Assembly: GCA_965230205.1 (NCBI GenBank) | Contig: OZ245996.1 | Span: forward strand, 3,100,001 to 3,164,000 | Reading direction: 5' to 3' | DNA length: 64,000 nt | Source of the DNA: CANLBN01 sp965230205 | GTDB taxonomy: Bacteria > Pseudomonadota > Gammaproteobacteria > Pseudomonadales > Cellvibrionaceae | Part shown: in pieces, positions 7,594 to 16,813 of the stretch | How the letters are laid out: the number at the start of each line of letters is the position of its first letter | How positions within the stretch are numbered: the stretch's first letter is position 1 | Notes under the pieces: model-generated | Seen by the model: only the letters and a program-made list of their open reading frames with translations | What the model was told of the DNA's origin: nothing | The model's database searches: none | Position numbers and translations under genes: made by a program

Positions 7594-9114
7594 TTAATCT
7601 TTGAGGCTTTCAGCAATGGCAATAAATTCATCTTCAACTGCCAGGAAAGCATCAACGATATCAGGGTCAAAGTGAGTGCCTCGTCCCTCAAGTATGATAG
7701 CTTTTGATTTCTCGTGACTAAAGGCAGGTTTATAGACTCGCTGTGTAGTTAATGCGTCATATACATCAGCAAGAGCCATTAGTCTGCCTGATAATGGGAT
7801 TTCATCGGCTTTTAACCCATAGGGGTAGCCGCTGCCATCCCATTTCTCGTGATGGGTTTCTGAAATCTCTTTAGCAAAATGTAAAAAAGGCATGCTGCCA
7901 GTTTGTTGTTCTGCTCTCTCGATTGCTTGTCTGCCTATGACTGGGTGTTCTTTCATAGTGGTAAATTCGTCGTCGGTGAGCTTGCCAGGTTTTAATAAAA
8001 TGGCATCCGGAATACCAACTTTGCCAATATCGTGTAATGGAGCAGATTTATAGATGAGCTCAAGAGTTTCTATTGTAAGATATTGGCTGAAACGTGGATC
8101 TTTTTGTAAGTGAAGCCCTAAGGATTTGATGTATTCTTGAGTTCGTAAAATATGTGCACCAGTTTCATTGTCCCTTGTTTCGGCTAATGAAGAGATGGCT
8201 AAGATAGCGGCATCGCGAGTTTGTTTTAAGGTTTGTTCGCTTTCCTGCAAGCTTTTAATCATCTGATTGGTATATTTTGCCGTGATGCTAAATTCATCGT
8301 TGCTTATGACGGGAACTGTAATATCTCGTTCGCCTTTTTGAATGGCTTCAAGCACGGAATTTTGGTGATTAAAGTAAATTTTGATGTTGTTTGAAAAATT
8401 ATGGATGATGAGCAAACCATACCCGATAAACGTTGCCGAAACGAATGAAAACTCGTAAAAGATCCAGAGTGCAGCTTGATTGATAGAGATATCGTTACCT
8501 ATGTCTTTTAGCCACTCGAAGTCTTTATAAATAAGCAGCAACATCGTGATGATGGTGCCAACGAGTAAAGATAAGGTGAAAAACTGAATCTTGATATTAA
8601 TAGGAGTGTATTTATCATTTTGTTTATACTCAGAAGCTTGCTTTGCAAGAATTAACTGTTTTTCCTTTTGGAGCAATAGAAGCATGCTGGTAAAAAAACC
8701 CAAAATCATGAAGCCTATGATAACTCGCACACTAGCTTCTATTGGGAATTGATAAACTATTTGGTTGCCTATGGCTAGGATTAGCCCTCCTAGGAAAAAA
8801 ATGCTGAGATCGATAATGAATTGTTTCTTTAATATGGCTTGTGGGGTTTCTGCGACATTTTTTTGTAGAATGAGTATTCGGAGAACGAGCATGCCAACGA
8901 ACAATGCAATCACGACAGAGGTAAAAAATGACCGCTCTAGTGACTCTAAAAATGGGCAGACTTGTACGCCATACAAAATGAAAATTATGGCTGATATGAA
9001 GTATTGTAAGGAATGTTTTAGGGTTGTCTGAGAAAAGAGTGGTATATAACTAGAATATGCTGAATCACAACCTTTTTCATTCATAAGAGCATTGCTTTGG
9101 CTATTGTGCAACAT
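7594..9114 (-). CDS. Membrane HD-GYP domain protein, probable c-di-GMP phosphodiesterase
   Basis: A 506-residue protein with about six to seven membrane helices in residues 25-240, a short helical linker (about 240-300) and a C-terminal HD-GYP domain. Catalytic motifs are intact: HDIGKVGIPDA with the HD pair at 361-362, EHPVIG, HHEKWDGSGYP at 421-431, and ADVYDALT. Such proteins hydrolyse c-di-GMP on the cytoplasmic face in response to a membrane-sensed signal. The gene lies head-on between leuD (10 bases away) and leuB, interrupting the usual leuCDB order. Met1 and Met11 are both possible starts; neither has a strong ribosome site. Confidence 0.88.
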   Translation of the reverse strand: MLHNSQSNALMNEKGCDSAYSSYIPLFSQTTLKHSLQYFISAIIFILYGVQVCPFLESLERSFFTSVVIALFVGMLVLRILILQKNVAETPQAILKKQFIIDLSIFFLGGLILAIGNQIVYQFPIEASVRVIIGFMILGFFTSMLLLLQKEKQLILAKQASEYKQNDKYTPINIKIQFFTLSLLVGTIITMLLLIYKDFEWLKDIGNDISINQAALWIFYEFSFVSATFIGYGLLIIHNFSNNIKIYFNHQNSVLEAIQKGERDITVPVISNDEFSITAKYTNQMIKSLQESEQTLKQTRDAAILAISSLAETRDNETGAHILRTQEYIKSLGLHLQKDPRFSQYLTIETLELIYKSAPLHDIGKVGIPDAILLKPGKLTDDEFTTMKEHPVIGRQAIERAEQQTGSMPFLHFAKEISETHHEKWDGSGYPYGLKADEIPLSGRLMALADVYDALTTQRVYKPAFSHEKSKAIILEGRGTHFDPDIVDAFLAVEDEFIAIAESLKD

Positions 9115-9276
9115 CTTTTGCCACTGCTTTCATTGTAGGTGGGTTATTTTATTAAGAATAGCTTGAACTACTTGTTCGTCAAATGAAATAGTGTATGGAT
9201 GCTGTGTTTTTTCTATTGGTAGGGCGTAAAGCAATACGCCTTTTAATTTTATTGTTTATTACATTCAGAGGTGTCT

Positions 9277-10356
9277 GTGTCTAAAAAGATATTATTGTTG
9301 GCTGGTGATGGTATTGGCCCTGAAATTGTTGCTGAAGCGCGTAAAGTCATTGATTGTATCAGTGAGAAAATGAGCCTTAATCTTGTTTGTGAAGAAGGTC
9401 TAATGGGCGGTTGTTCGATCGATGCTCATGGTGTGCCATTGACGGACGAAACAATAGCTCAAGGCCGGGCCAGTGATGCCATATTATTAGGTGCTGTGGG
9501 TGGCCCTAAATGGGATACGCTTGATCGAGCCATTCGCCCTGAAAAAGGCTTGTTAAAAATGCGTGCTGAACTAGATTTGTTCTCTAATTTACGTCCAGCT
9601 ATCTTGTACCCACAATTGGCGGACGCCTCTTCATTAAAAAAAGAGTTGGTTGCTGATCTCGATATTTTAATTGTGCGTGAGCTGACGGGCGGAATTTATT
9701 TCGGAGAACCACGGGGAGTGCGTACTCTTGAAAATGGTGAGCGGCAAGGCTACAACACGATGGTCTACAGCGAAAGTGAAATAGAGCGCATTGGTCGTAA
9801 CGCCTTTGAGGTTGCGCAAAAGCGCGGTAAGCGCCTATGTTCTGTAGAAAAAGCCAATGTACTAGAAGTGTCTGGCTTATGGCGCGAGATCATGGAGAAC
9901 CTGTCGAGTGAATACCCCGACGTAGAGCTTTCTCATATGTATGTTGATAATGCTGCAATGCAACTAGTTCGTGGACCTAAACAATTTGATGTTATTGTCA
10001 CCAGTAATTTGTTTGGCGATATTTTGTCAGATTGTGCAGCAATGTTAACAGGCTCTATCGGTATGTTGCCTTCTGCTTCATTAAACTCGGATGGTTTAGG
10101 GATGTATGAACCTGTTCATGGTTCTGCCCCTGATATTGCTGGAAAAGGTATTGCTAATCCATTAGCGACAATATTGTCTGTTGAAATGATGCTGCGCTAT
10201 TCATTGAATATGGCTGAAGCTGCTGATGCCGTTGCTGATTCTGTTGGCCAGGTCTTAGATCAAAACCTGCGTACTGCCGATATTTTTGCTGATGGTATGA
10301 AAAAAGTCAGTACATCTGAAATGGGCGATGCAGTCGTTGCTGCATTAAAGGCTTAA
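9277..10356 (+). CDS. leuB: 3-isopropylmalate dehydrogenase
   Basis: LeuB oxidises and decarboxylates 3-isopropylmalate using NAD+, the last committed reaction before leucine transamination. The protein (359 residues) begins MSKKILLLAGDGIGPEI. ELTGGIYFGEPRG and FGDILSDCAAMLTGSIGM are typical of the family. I prefer GTG 9277 because AGAGGT sits about five bases upstream and homologs start MSKxI; the in-frame GTG at 9271 would lie on top of that site. It has its own upstream region because the HD-GYP gene separates it from leuCD. Confidence 0.96.
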   Translation: MSKKILLLAGDGIGPEIVAEARKVIDCISEKMSLNLVCEEGLMGGCSIDAHGVPLTDETIAQGRASDAILLGAVGGPKWDTLDRAIRPEKGLLKMRAELDLFSNLRPAILYPQLADASSLKKELVADLDILIVRELTGGIYFGEPRGVRTLENGERQGYNTMVYSESEIERIGRNAFEVAQKRGKRLCSVEKANVLEVSGLWREIMENLSSEYPDVELSHMYVDNAAMQLVRGPKQFDVIVTSNLFGDILSDCAAMLTGSIGMLPSASLNSDGLGMYEPVHGSAPDIAGKGIANPLATILSVEMMLRYSLNMAEAADAVADSVGQVLDQNLRTADIFADGMKKVSTSEMGDAVVAALKA

Positions 10357-10383
10357 TCTAGAAAGTTGGCACAAACGATATTT

Positions 10384-10695
10384 ATGAAACGTTTTCATAT
10401 TGCTTTATCCACAGATGATTTATCGGCATCTGTTCCAGATTATAGTGCTCGTTTAGGTGTTGAGCCAGAGCTTGTGGTAGAGGAGCAATATGCTTTATGG
10501 CGCACAGAAACACTCAACTTTTCATTGAGGGTAGACTCTAGCCAAGAGCCCGGACAACTCAGGCATCTAGGCTGGGAAGACCCGTCAGCTTCTTCTTTTA
10601 CTGAAGAAACTGACGCCAATGGCATTGTCTGGGAGTGTTTCTCTGCTGAACAACAACTGGAGGAAATTCAAAGCTTGTGGCCAGGAAGTGGTTGA
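10384..10695 (+). CDS. Small VOC-superfamily protein (CadI/ArsI-like)
   Basis: A 103-residue protein starting MKRFHIALSTDDL, which matches the opening of CadI/ArsI-type vicinal-oxygen-chelate proteins. The middle (RLGVEPELVVEEQYALW, then LNFSLRVDS) and the end (TDANGIVWECF) also fit the fold. The protein is shorter than CadI/ArsI and lacks their cysteine-rich tail, so arsenic or cadmium chemistry is not implied. The start is ATG 10384; a TTG at 10366 would add six residues. It follows leuB after 27 bases and may share its transcript. Substrate unknown. Confidence 0.7.
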   Translation: MKRFHIALSTDDLSASVPDYSARLGVEPELVVEEQYALWRTETLNFSLRVDSSQEPGQLRHLGWEDPSASSFTEETDANGIVWECFSAEQQLEEIQSLWPGSG

Positions 10696-11021
10696 TGAGC
10701 AAGCTTGCTGACTTAGCATAACTTTTCTATATGCGATCAAAATTTTATTTAGCTGTTTTTTCTAAGTCTATCAATAGTCTCACTATTTCTTTCAGTTAGG
10801 TAATTTTTTGATCGCTTTATTTTTTTGGAGAGCGTTTAGCGCTCCATTTATTTCTTAACATCTTTCTCTTTTCATAAAACTCTCTATAAAATCAGATAGT
10901 TATTTTTCTTTTAATTTTGGTGTGTTTTTTGCGTCTCTTTAATTGTTGTTAACACGTAAGTAACTAGCACTATATCGTTCGGTTGCCTATTAAATTTTAC
11001 TGACAAATGGAGAGTGTAGTT
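10696..11021. other. Non-coding gap before the 3HB-oligomer hydrolase gene
   Basis: AT-rich, no coding frame of note. A weak hairpin at 10830-10844 (GAGCG, loop TTTAG, CGCTC) followed by a T-rich stretch might end the leuB transcript. The rest presumably holds the promoter of the next gene. Confidence 0.4.
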
Positions 11022-13163
11022 TTGAAAAAAAATAATAATCAAATAAGTATAAATCTTCGGTCATTTTTTCTAAGCGGACTAATTGCAATATCACCAACCC
11101 TATTGGCTGATGGTATTGATAAAGGTGGTATCAATAAAAAACCGCATTTCATTCGAGGCGATATTATTGAAACTTATTATGATGGTATCACTGATGACTT
11201 AGCGACAGCGGGTTTGGGAGTGGAAGGCTTGCAATCGTCAGAGGGTCCTCTGCCCGATGATCGCTTAAACCCTACAGCAGCAGAGTTACGTCGCTTAGCG
11301 ATACATACTAACTATCGTGCATTAACAGATCCTACTACAGCAGGTGGATTTGGTCGTATTTATGGACCTAATATTAAAGCCGATGGTTCTTTGGGGCAGG
11401 GACTTATTTCAGGGTATGAAGTATTGGCGTATGCGGGCCCATTAAATATTACGATGATGGTGCAGATCCCTGATAGTTTCAATCCTGATGATGCTTGTAT
11501 CGTGACGGCTCCATCCTCTAACTCCAGAGGCGTCTATGGTGCTATTGGGACGGCCGGTGAATGGGGGTTAAAAAATAATTGCGCGGTTGCATATACGGAT
11601 GCTGGAAAAGGTAGTAGTGCATATAGTTTACAAAATCATAAAGCGACACTAATTGATGGACGGGTTGAGGATGCAGATGTCGCGGGTCGGCGCGCGCACT
11701 TTATCCCCCCATTATCTGAAGAAAGACGAGAGCAGTACAATGAACAATACCCTTATCGTGTTGCCTTTAAACATGCTCATTCTCAAAAAAATACGCAACG
11801 GCTATGGGGTAAGAGTGTGTTGCAATCAATTAAGTTTGCCTTTTATATATTGAATAAAAAATATGGAGAAGTTGATGCAAAAGGTCGACATAGAAAAACC
11901 ATCCGACCAAGCAATACTATCGTCATTGCTTCCAGTGTGTCTAATGGTGGTGGCGCATCAGTCATGGCCGCTGAGCAGGATACGCAAGGACTAATTGATG
12001 GTGTGGCAGTATCTGAACCTAATGTTACACCAATTTATAACCCATCTTTTAGTATTGTTCAGGGAGATGCTGAGCCATTGTTCAATCACAGTTTATCATT
12101 GGCTGATTACGGTACCTTAATTAATATTTATCAGTCTTGTGCAAATGCAGCACCAGAAAATACAAATGCCCCTTTTGTTTTACCGCAATTTGGCGTCATC
12201 CCTTGTTCAGTGTTGCATGATAAAGGCCTGTTGGAGTCAACAACGTTGGCAGAGCAGGCGACTGAAGCACAAAAAATTATTAATGATTATGGTATTTTGC
12301 CTGAGCAGAATATTGTACAACCTTCCCATTGGAATATTAGTATTCCTCAGGCGATAGCTGTTAATTATCCAAATAGTCATGGTCGCTTTAGTGTAGCGCG
12401 TAATTTATGTGGCTATAGCTTTGCTGCGATTGATGCATTTAATCATCCTGCGGAATTGCCTTCTGTCGTACATAATGAATATTTTTCTCGTAGTACTGGC
12501 ATTCCTCCAGCGGCAGGTATTGCATTGATCAATAATAACTCCTTAGGGGGAGCATCCGAAAATTCAGTTTCTATTTCACCCAGTTCAGGCCAATTTGATC
12601 AGAACTTAGATGGAGCGTTATGTATGCGTACACTAGTGACCGGTGCCAATGCGACTAACGAAAATAATAAGCTAAAGAAGCAGCAAAGGCGGTTCCATCG
12701 CCGTATTCAAAAAGGCATTCACCAAATTAGAAGCACAGGAAAGCTACGTGGAAAGCCTACTATTTTTGTGACTGGTCGCTCCGATGGTATTTTGGCCCCT
12801 AATCACAGCTCACGTGCCTATTTTGGATTAAATAAACTAAAAGATCGTTACAGCCGTTTGCATTATTATGAGGTGGTGAATGCCCATCATTTAGATGCAT
12901 TGAATGCTTTTCCTGGTTTTAACTATCGATATGTGCCCCTGCATCACTATTTTTTGGAAAGCCTGGACTTAATGTTTGATCACCTAAAAAATGGTACGCC
13001 TCTACCGGTTAGTCAGGTAGTGCGCCCGGTTCCCCGTGGTATTAATGCTGATGCTTCAGTGCCTGATTTGGACAAAGCAGTACACTTGCCAGCGATTGCT
13101 ATGAAGCCAAATGCTAAAAATATGATTGAATTTAAGCATCGCCAAGTGCGTATCCCTGATTAG
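11022..13163 (+). CDS. Secreted D-(-)-3-hydroxybutyrate oligomer hydrolase
   Basis: A 713-residue member of the 3HB-oligomer hydrolase family (hydroxybutyrate-dimer hydrolase), which cleaves oligomers released from polyhydroxybutyrate. Family stretches are clear: IVTAPSSNSRGVYGAIGTAG, EWGLKNNCAVAYTDAGKG and FKHAHSQKNTQRLWG. The nucleophile motif is SVSNGGG, with Ser307 in this numbering. The N-terminus (MKKNNNQISIN, a hydrophobic core, then LLADG) is a signal peptide, so the enzyme is exported. I chose TTG 11022 because GGAGAG lies seven bases upstream; ATG 11007 has no ribosome site. No PHB depolymerase or synthase gene is adjacent, so it may act on external PHB breakdown products. Confidence 0.9.
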   Translation: MKKNNNQISINLRSFFLSGLIAISPTLLADGIDKGGINKKPHFIRGDIIETYYDGITDDLATAGLGVEGLQSSEGPLPDDRLNPTAAELRRLAIHTNYRALTDPTTAGGFGRIYGPNIKADGSLGQGLISGYEVLAYAGPLNITMMVQIPDSFNPDDACIVTAPSSNSRGVYGAIGTAGEWGLKNNCAVAYTDAGKGSSAYSLQNHKATLIDGRVEDADVAGRRAHFIPPLSEERREQYNEQYPYRVAFKHAHSQKNTQRLWGKSVLQSIKFAFYILNKKYGEVDAKGRHRKTIRPSNTIVIASSVSNGGGASVMAAEQDTQGLIDGVAVSEPNVTPIYNPSFSIVQGDAEPLFNHSLSLADYGTLINIYQSCANAAPENTNAPFVLPQFGVIPCSVLHDKGLLESTTLAEQATEAQKIINDYGILPEQNIVQPSHWNISIPQAIAVNYPNSHGRFSVARNLCGYSFAAIDAFNHPAELPSVVHNEYFSRSTGIPPAAGIALINNNSLGGASENSVSISPSSGQFDQNLDGALCMRTLVTGANATNENNKLKKQQRRFHRRIQKGIHQIRSTGKLRGKPTIFVTGRSDGILAPNHSSRAYFGLNKLKDRYSRLHYYEVVNAHHLDALNAFPGFNYRYVPLHHYFLESLDLMFDHLKNGTPLPVSQVVRPVPRGINADASVPDLDKAVHLPAIAMKPNAKNMIEFKHRQVRIPD

Positions 13164-13184
13164 CTTTCCTTGTTTATCTTAATT

Positions 13185-13216
13185 AATGTCCCTGTAAATA
13201 TCGAAGCAGGGGCATT
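13185..13216 (+). terminator. Possible terminator hairpin after the 3HB-oligomer hydrolase
   Basis: AATGTCCCTG and CAGGGGCATT pair over 10 positions (one G-T wobble) around a 12-base loop, 21 bases after the stop codon. No T-run follows, so it may be only an mRNA 3' stabilising stem. Confidence 0.4.
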
Positions 13217-13380
13217 GATAGTTAAGTATTTAGTTGAAACGTAATTTAGAGGTTAGCTACAAATAATAATAGATAGTTTAGTAGGTTAAACTCTTGCGTT
13301 AACTGTATAGGGAAGTCGTCTTCCATGGAGTAGTAAAATGCTTTTATGTGGCTAAGGTATTAGAAAGGATAGCTTGATCT

Positions 13381-14271
13381 TTACTTTAACTTATAGATGT
13401 TAGGGCTGCCTTCGGGAGGCCTTGAAAAACGTTTGTAAACCCACTGGTACTGCTCTGGCGCTATTTGTATGGCTTTTTCAATAGATTGATTAATACCTGT
13501 GGCTGCTTCAACGGGATCATTGGAGTGGACATGGTTAACATCGTGAAATTCTATCTCGAAGCCTTGCCCTTTGGGTTTGCGTAGGACTGTGGCTAGTAGC
13601 GCTTCAGCCTGATTGTGTTTTATTAAGGAGTGGGTTAATTTTCCAGTAAATGCAGGTGTGTCGAAAAATGGTGCGTAGACACCTGCTTTTTTGCTAGGTA
13701 GATGATCGGATAAGACTACTAACACTTTACCCTGCTTTAGGTGTTTTAATGCTTGCCTAACACCTCGGCTATCTGCGCTAAACATTGATGTGCCTACGCG
13801 TGTTCGGCTGTTCAAAATAATTTTTTCCATCACTGGCGACTTAACGGTTTTGTACATTGAGCCAAAAGGGTAGTGCTGGGGCAGGTAAAAATTTATCATC
13901 TCCCAATTGCCAAAATGGGGGGTAATAATTACGACTCCTTTCTGTTGGTCAAAAGCAGCTTTTAATTTTCCCGGATTTTTTACAGAAACTTTTTTAATAA
14001 GTCTATCCGGGTTGCGAAACCAGACATAAGCTGCTTCGGCAAACCATTTTCCAGTTTCTTCCGCATTTTTTATCAATAGGTTTTCTTGTTGCTCTTTTGT
14101 TAAGTTGGGAAAGCATGTTTTGATATTGCAACGAGCAATATGTAGTCTCTTTTTATTAAAGTGAATAATGATGCGGCCAAGCCAGCTACCAATAGCTTGT
14201 GACCACGACAAAGGTAGCAAGCTGAATGGGGTCATAAAGCATGCGACGATTAAAAATTTGAGGTTTTGCAT
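13381..14271 (-). CDS. LpxL/HtrB-type lysophospholipid acyltransferase
   Basis: A 296-residue acyltransferase of the LpxL/LpxM family, which adds secondary acyl chains to lipid A on the inner face of the inner membrane. The N-terminus has one membrane segment (about residues 5-35). The catalytic motif H-x4-E is visible in TPHFGNWEM, followed by VLVVLSDHLPSKKAGVYAPF, the usual substrate-binding block. It stands alone, divergent from asd with about 190 bases between starts. Whether it prefers laurate, myristate or another lipid substrate cannot be told from sequence. Confidence 0.88.
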   Translation of the reverse strand: MQNLKFLIVACFMTPFSLLPLSWSQAIGSWLGRIIIHFNKKRLHIARCNIKTCFPNLTKEQQENLLIKNAEETGKWFAEAAYVWFRNPDRLIKKVSVKNPGKLKAAFDQQKGVVIITPHFGNWEMINFYLPQHYPFGSMYKTVKSPVMEKIILNSRTRVGTSMFSADSRGVRQALKHLKQGKVLVVLSDHLPSKKAGVYAPFFDTPAFTGKLTHSLIKHNQAEALLATVLRKPKGQGFEIEFHDVNHVHSNDPVEAATGINQSIEKAIQIAPEQYQWVYKRFSRPPEGSPNIYKLK

Positions 14272-14462
14272 TAATAGCTTGATTTCAATCTACTTTGAGT
14301 GAAGAGGGTATAGCAGTTATTCATTTATTTGGCCGAAGCTAGGGGGGCATTCTAGCATAAGCTTATATTGATTAATAAAACCGGCCGTTTAAGTTTTTAA
14401 TATTGACATTCTGCTGTAAACTAGGCGCCCGTTTATTTACTGTTGAGTTTAGAGAGAAATTA

Positions 14463-15611
14463 ATGAAAGTCGGTTTTGTCGGTTGGCGTGGTATGGTTGG
14501 TTCGGTCTTGATGGGTCGAATGGTAGAAGAAAATGATTTTGCAGCGTTTGAGCCTGTATTTTTTACGACCTCTAATGTCGGTGGTCAAGGTCCTTCTATT
14601 GGTAAAACGACCGAACCTTTAAAAGACGCAAAAGATATTACCGAATTATCTCAAATGGATGTCATTATTTCTTGTCAGGGTGGAGATTATACGAAAGCAA
14701 TCTTTAAGCCTCTGCGTGAGTCTGGTTGGAAGGGGTATTGGATTGATGCTGCTTCGGCCTTACGCATGGAGAAAGATGCTGTCATTGTATTGGATCCAGT
14801 GAATGCTGGTGTTATCGAAAAGGCATTAGATAATGGCACTAAAGATTTTATTGGCGGTAACTGTACTGTTAGCCTGATGTTAATGGCCATTGGTGGCTTG
14901 ATCAATGCGGGGCATGTTGAGTGGATTTCGGCAATGACCTACCAAGCGGCAAGTGGCGGTGGGGCACGCCATATGAGAGAGCTATTGGTTCAGATGGGTG
15001 AATTGCGTGATACCGTTGCTGATGAGTTAAACGACCCTGGGTCGGCGATTCTCGATATTGATAAAAAGATCGCAGATAAGCTGCGTAACGGTAGTTTGCC
15101 TCAAGATAATTTTGGTGTGCCATTGGCAGGAAGTGTTTTGCCCTATATCGATAGCGAGCTGGATTCGGGGCAAAGTCGAGAAGAGTGGAAGGCGGATGCT
15201 GAAACGAACAAAATTATTGGCGCTTCCTTGAACGCCGCTTATGAGAGTGATACCTCAGATCTGATCCCTAATGTTCCGGTTGATGGTATCTGTGTTCGTG
15301 TTGGCGCTATGCGTTGTCATAGCCAGGCATTAACCATCAAACTAAAAAGTGACCTGCCGATGGATGAAATTGAATCGCTTATAGAACAGGCTAATGATTG
15401 GGTGAAAGTCATTCCTAATCATAAGGAGGCGACCTTAGACGCGCTGACGCCAACGGCTGTCACTGGGACTTTGACCGTTCCTGTGGGCCGCTTGCGTAAA
15501 ATGCATATGGGGCCTGAATACCTTAGTGCTTTTACAGTAGGCGACCAATTATTATGGGGTGCTGCTGAACCGTTGCGTCGTATGCTGCAAATTCTGCTAA
15601 AACGTCAATAG
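14463..15611 (+). CDS. asd: Aspartate-semialdehyde dehydrogenase
   Basis: Asd reduces aspartyl phosphate to aspartate semialdehyde, the branch point to lysine, diaminopimelate, methionine and threonine. The protein (382 residues) begins MKVGFVGWRGMVGSVLMGRM, with the NADP-binding GxxGxxG-like start. The active-site cysteine is Cys134 in IGGNCTVSLML, and AASGGGARHMREL is the typical later block. ATG 14463 is preceded by AGAGA; a longer frame from 14403 adds 20 unsupported residues. It is followed by the paralog usg and then fimV, the order found in Pseudomonas. Confidence 0.97.
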   Translation: MKVGFVGWRGMVGSVLMGRMVEENDFAAFEPVFFTTSNVGGQGPSIGKTTEPLKDAKDITELSQMDVIISCQGGDYTKAIFKPLRESGWKGYWIDAASALRMEKDAVIVLDPVNAGVIEKALDNGTKDFIGGNCTVSLMLMAIGGLINAGHVEWISAMTYQAASGGGARHMRELLVQMGELRDTVADELNDPGSAILDIDKKIADKLRNGSLPQDNFGVPLAGSVLPYIDSELDSGQSREEWKADAETNKIIGASLNAAYESDTSDLIPNVPVDGICVRVGAMRCHSQALTIKLKSDLPMDEIESLIEQANDWVKVIPNHKEATLDALTPTAVTGTLTVPVGRLRKMHMGPEYLSAFTVGDQLLWGAAEPLRRMLQILLKRQ

Positions 15612-15654
15612 AGTCTACAATAGTAGTTAACAATCTTGTATATAAAGGCTAAAC

Positions 15655-16662
15655 ATGAGTTCTATTGATATTGCTGTTGTTGGCGCTACGGGCGCTATAG
15701 GTGAAGCTGTCGTTGAATTATTAGAAAAGCGGCAATTTCCAGTCAATCAACTTTATCTATTGGCAAGTGAGCGTACGGCTGGCACGAGTCTTATGTTCAA
15801 TAATAAACCAGTCATGGTGACAGAGTTAAAGAAGTTCGACTTTTCTAAAGTTAAATTGGCAATCTTTGTTGCTACCGATGAAGTGTCAAGTGAGGTGCTG
15901 CCTTTAGCCCAAGCTAAGGGGTGTTTGACAATTGATAATAGCCAGGTATTTGCGGAGACGGCTCCTCTAGTAGTACCCCAAGTTAATGGGCAAATTTTAG
16001 CGGCTCAACCAGAAATTGTTGTTAACCCGGATAGTAATGCGATTCAATTGGCGACAGTGCTTAAGCCGCTTGATGATCAAGTCGGTATAGAAAGAGTGAA
16101 TGTGACAGTGTGTCAGTCTGTTTCTGGTCATGGTAAAAAAGCCATTCATGAATTAGCATCGCAAACGGCAAGTTTACTCAATGGCCGCGGTGCTGAACAC
16201 AATGTCTACCCGCAACAAATTTCCTTTAATGTGTTGCCTTACGTCGGAGAAATTGGCAGTGATGGACATTCGCTTACCGAGAAACGCTTATTGACCCAAA
16301 CTCGTCGATTACTGGGAAATGAACACCTGCAATTAAATGCTTCCTGTGTTCAAGTTCCCGTGTTTTATGCTGATAGTATGATGGTTAGTGTCGATACGCA
16401 GTCGCCTATTACTTTGGAAGAAGTCCATAATATTCTAGGAAACCATAAGGAAATCAGTCTGTTAGATGGTGCTCAGGGTAGTGAGTTCGCGACTCCAGTA
16501 ACTCATGCGACAGGTAGTGAAAAGATTTTTATAAGCCGTATTCGTCGCGACATGAGCCACGATAGTGGTATCAATCTTTGGGTAACAGCCGATAATGTCC
16601 GTAAAAGTGCAGCATTTAACACAATTCTAATAGCTGAAGAGTTGATAAAAAGCTATTTATAA
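15655..16662 (+). CDS. usg: Asd paralog (USG-1 type), active-site cysteine replaced
   Basis: A 335-residue homolog of aspartate-semialdehyde dehydrogenase. The Rossmann start IAVVGATGAIGEAVVELLE and the C-terminal block are kept. The catalytic position, normally Asn-Cys in this family, reads VVNPDSNAIQL, so Ser127 stands where the cysteine should be. The nearby QSVSGHGKKAIHEL corresponds to the substrate-binding loop. It lies 43 bases after asd, as usg-type genes commonly do upstream of fimV and truA. I infer that it is not a working dehydrogenase; its role is unknown. Confidence 0.88.
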   Translation: MSSIDIAVVGATGAIGEAVVELLEKRQFPVNQLYLLASERTAGTSLMFNNKPVMVTELKKFDFSKVKLAIFVATDEVSSEVLPLAQAKGCLTIDNSQVFAETAPLVVPQVNGQILAAQPEIVVNPDSNAIQLATVLKPLDDQVGIERVNVTVCQSVSGHGKKAIHELASQTASLLNGRGAEHNVYPQQISFNVLPYVGEIGSDGHSLTEKRLLTQTRRLLGNEHLQLNASCVQVPVFYADSMMVSVDTQSPITLEEVHNILGNHKEISLLDGAQGSEFATPVTHATGSEKIFISRIRRDMSHDSGINLWVTADNVRKSAAFNTILIAEELIKSYL

Positions 16663-16685
16663 TGAATACTTAGAGCAACTTGTGA

Positions 16686-16737
16686 AGGTTTATTCGAGGT
16701 TGTGGCCAATAGAATTGCTGACAACCTTGGTAAACCT
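16686..16737 (+). other. Two-tier hairpin in the fimV upstream region
   Basis: Two nested perfect 7-bp stems: AGGTTTA (16686-16692) with TAAACCT (16731-16737), and AGGTTGT (16697-16703) with ACAACCT (16721-16727), separated by a small internal loop and closing a 17-base loop. There is no T-run, so it is not a standard terminator. It lies 77 bases upstream of the fimV start and could act in the leader. Confidence 0.45.
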
Positions 16738-16813
16738 ATACTTACTACATAAGACCGCGCCTGTCAGATGAATCATGGTGTACCTTGACGGGATAACGCG
16801 GCGAAAAGAAAAG

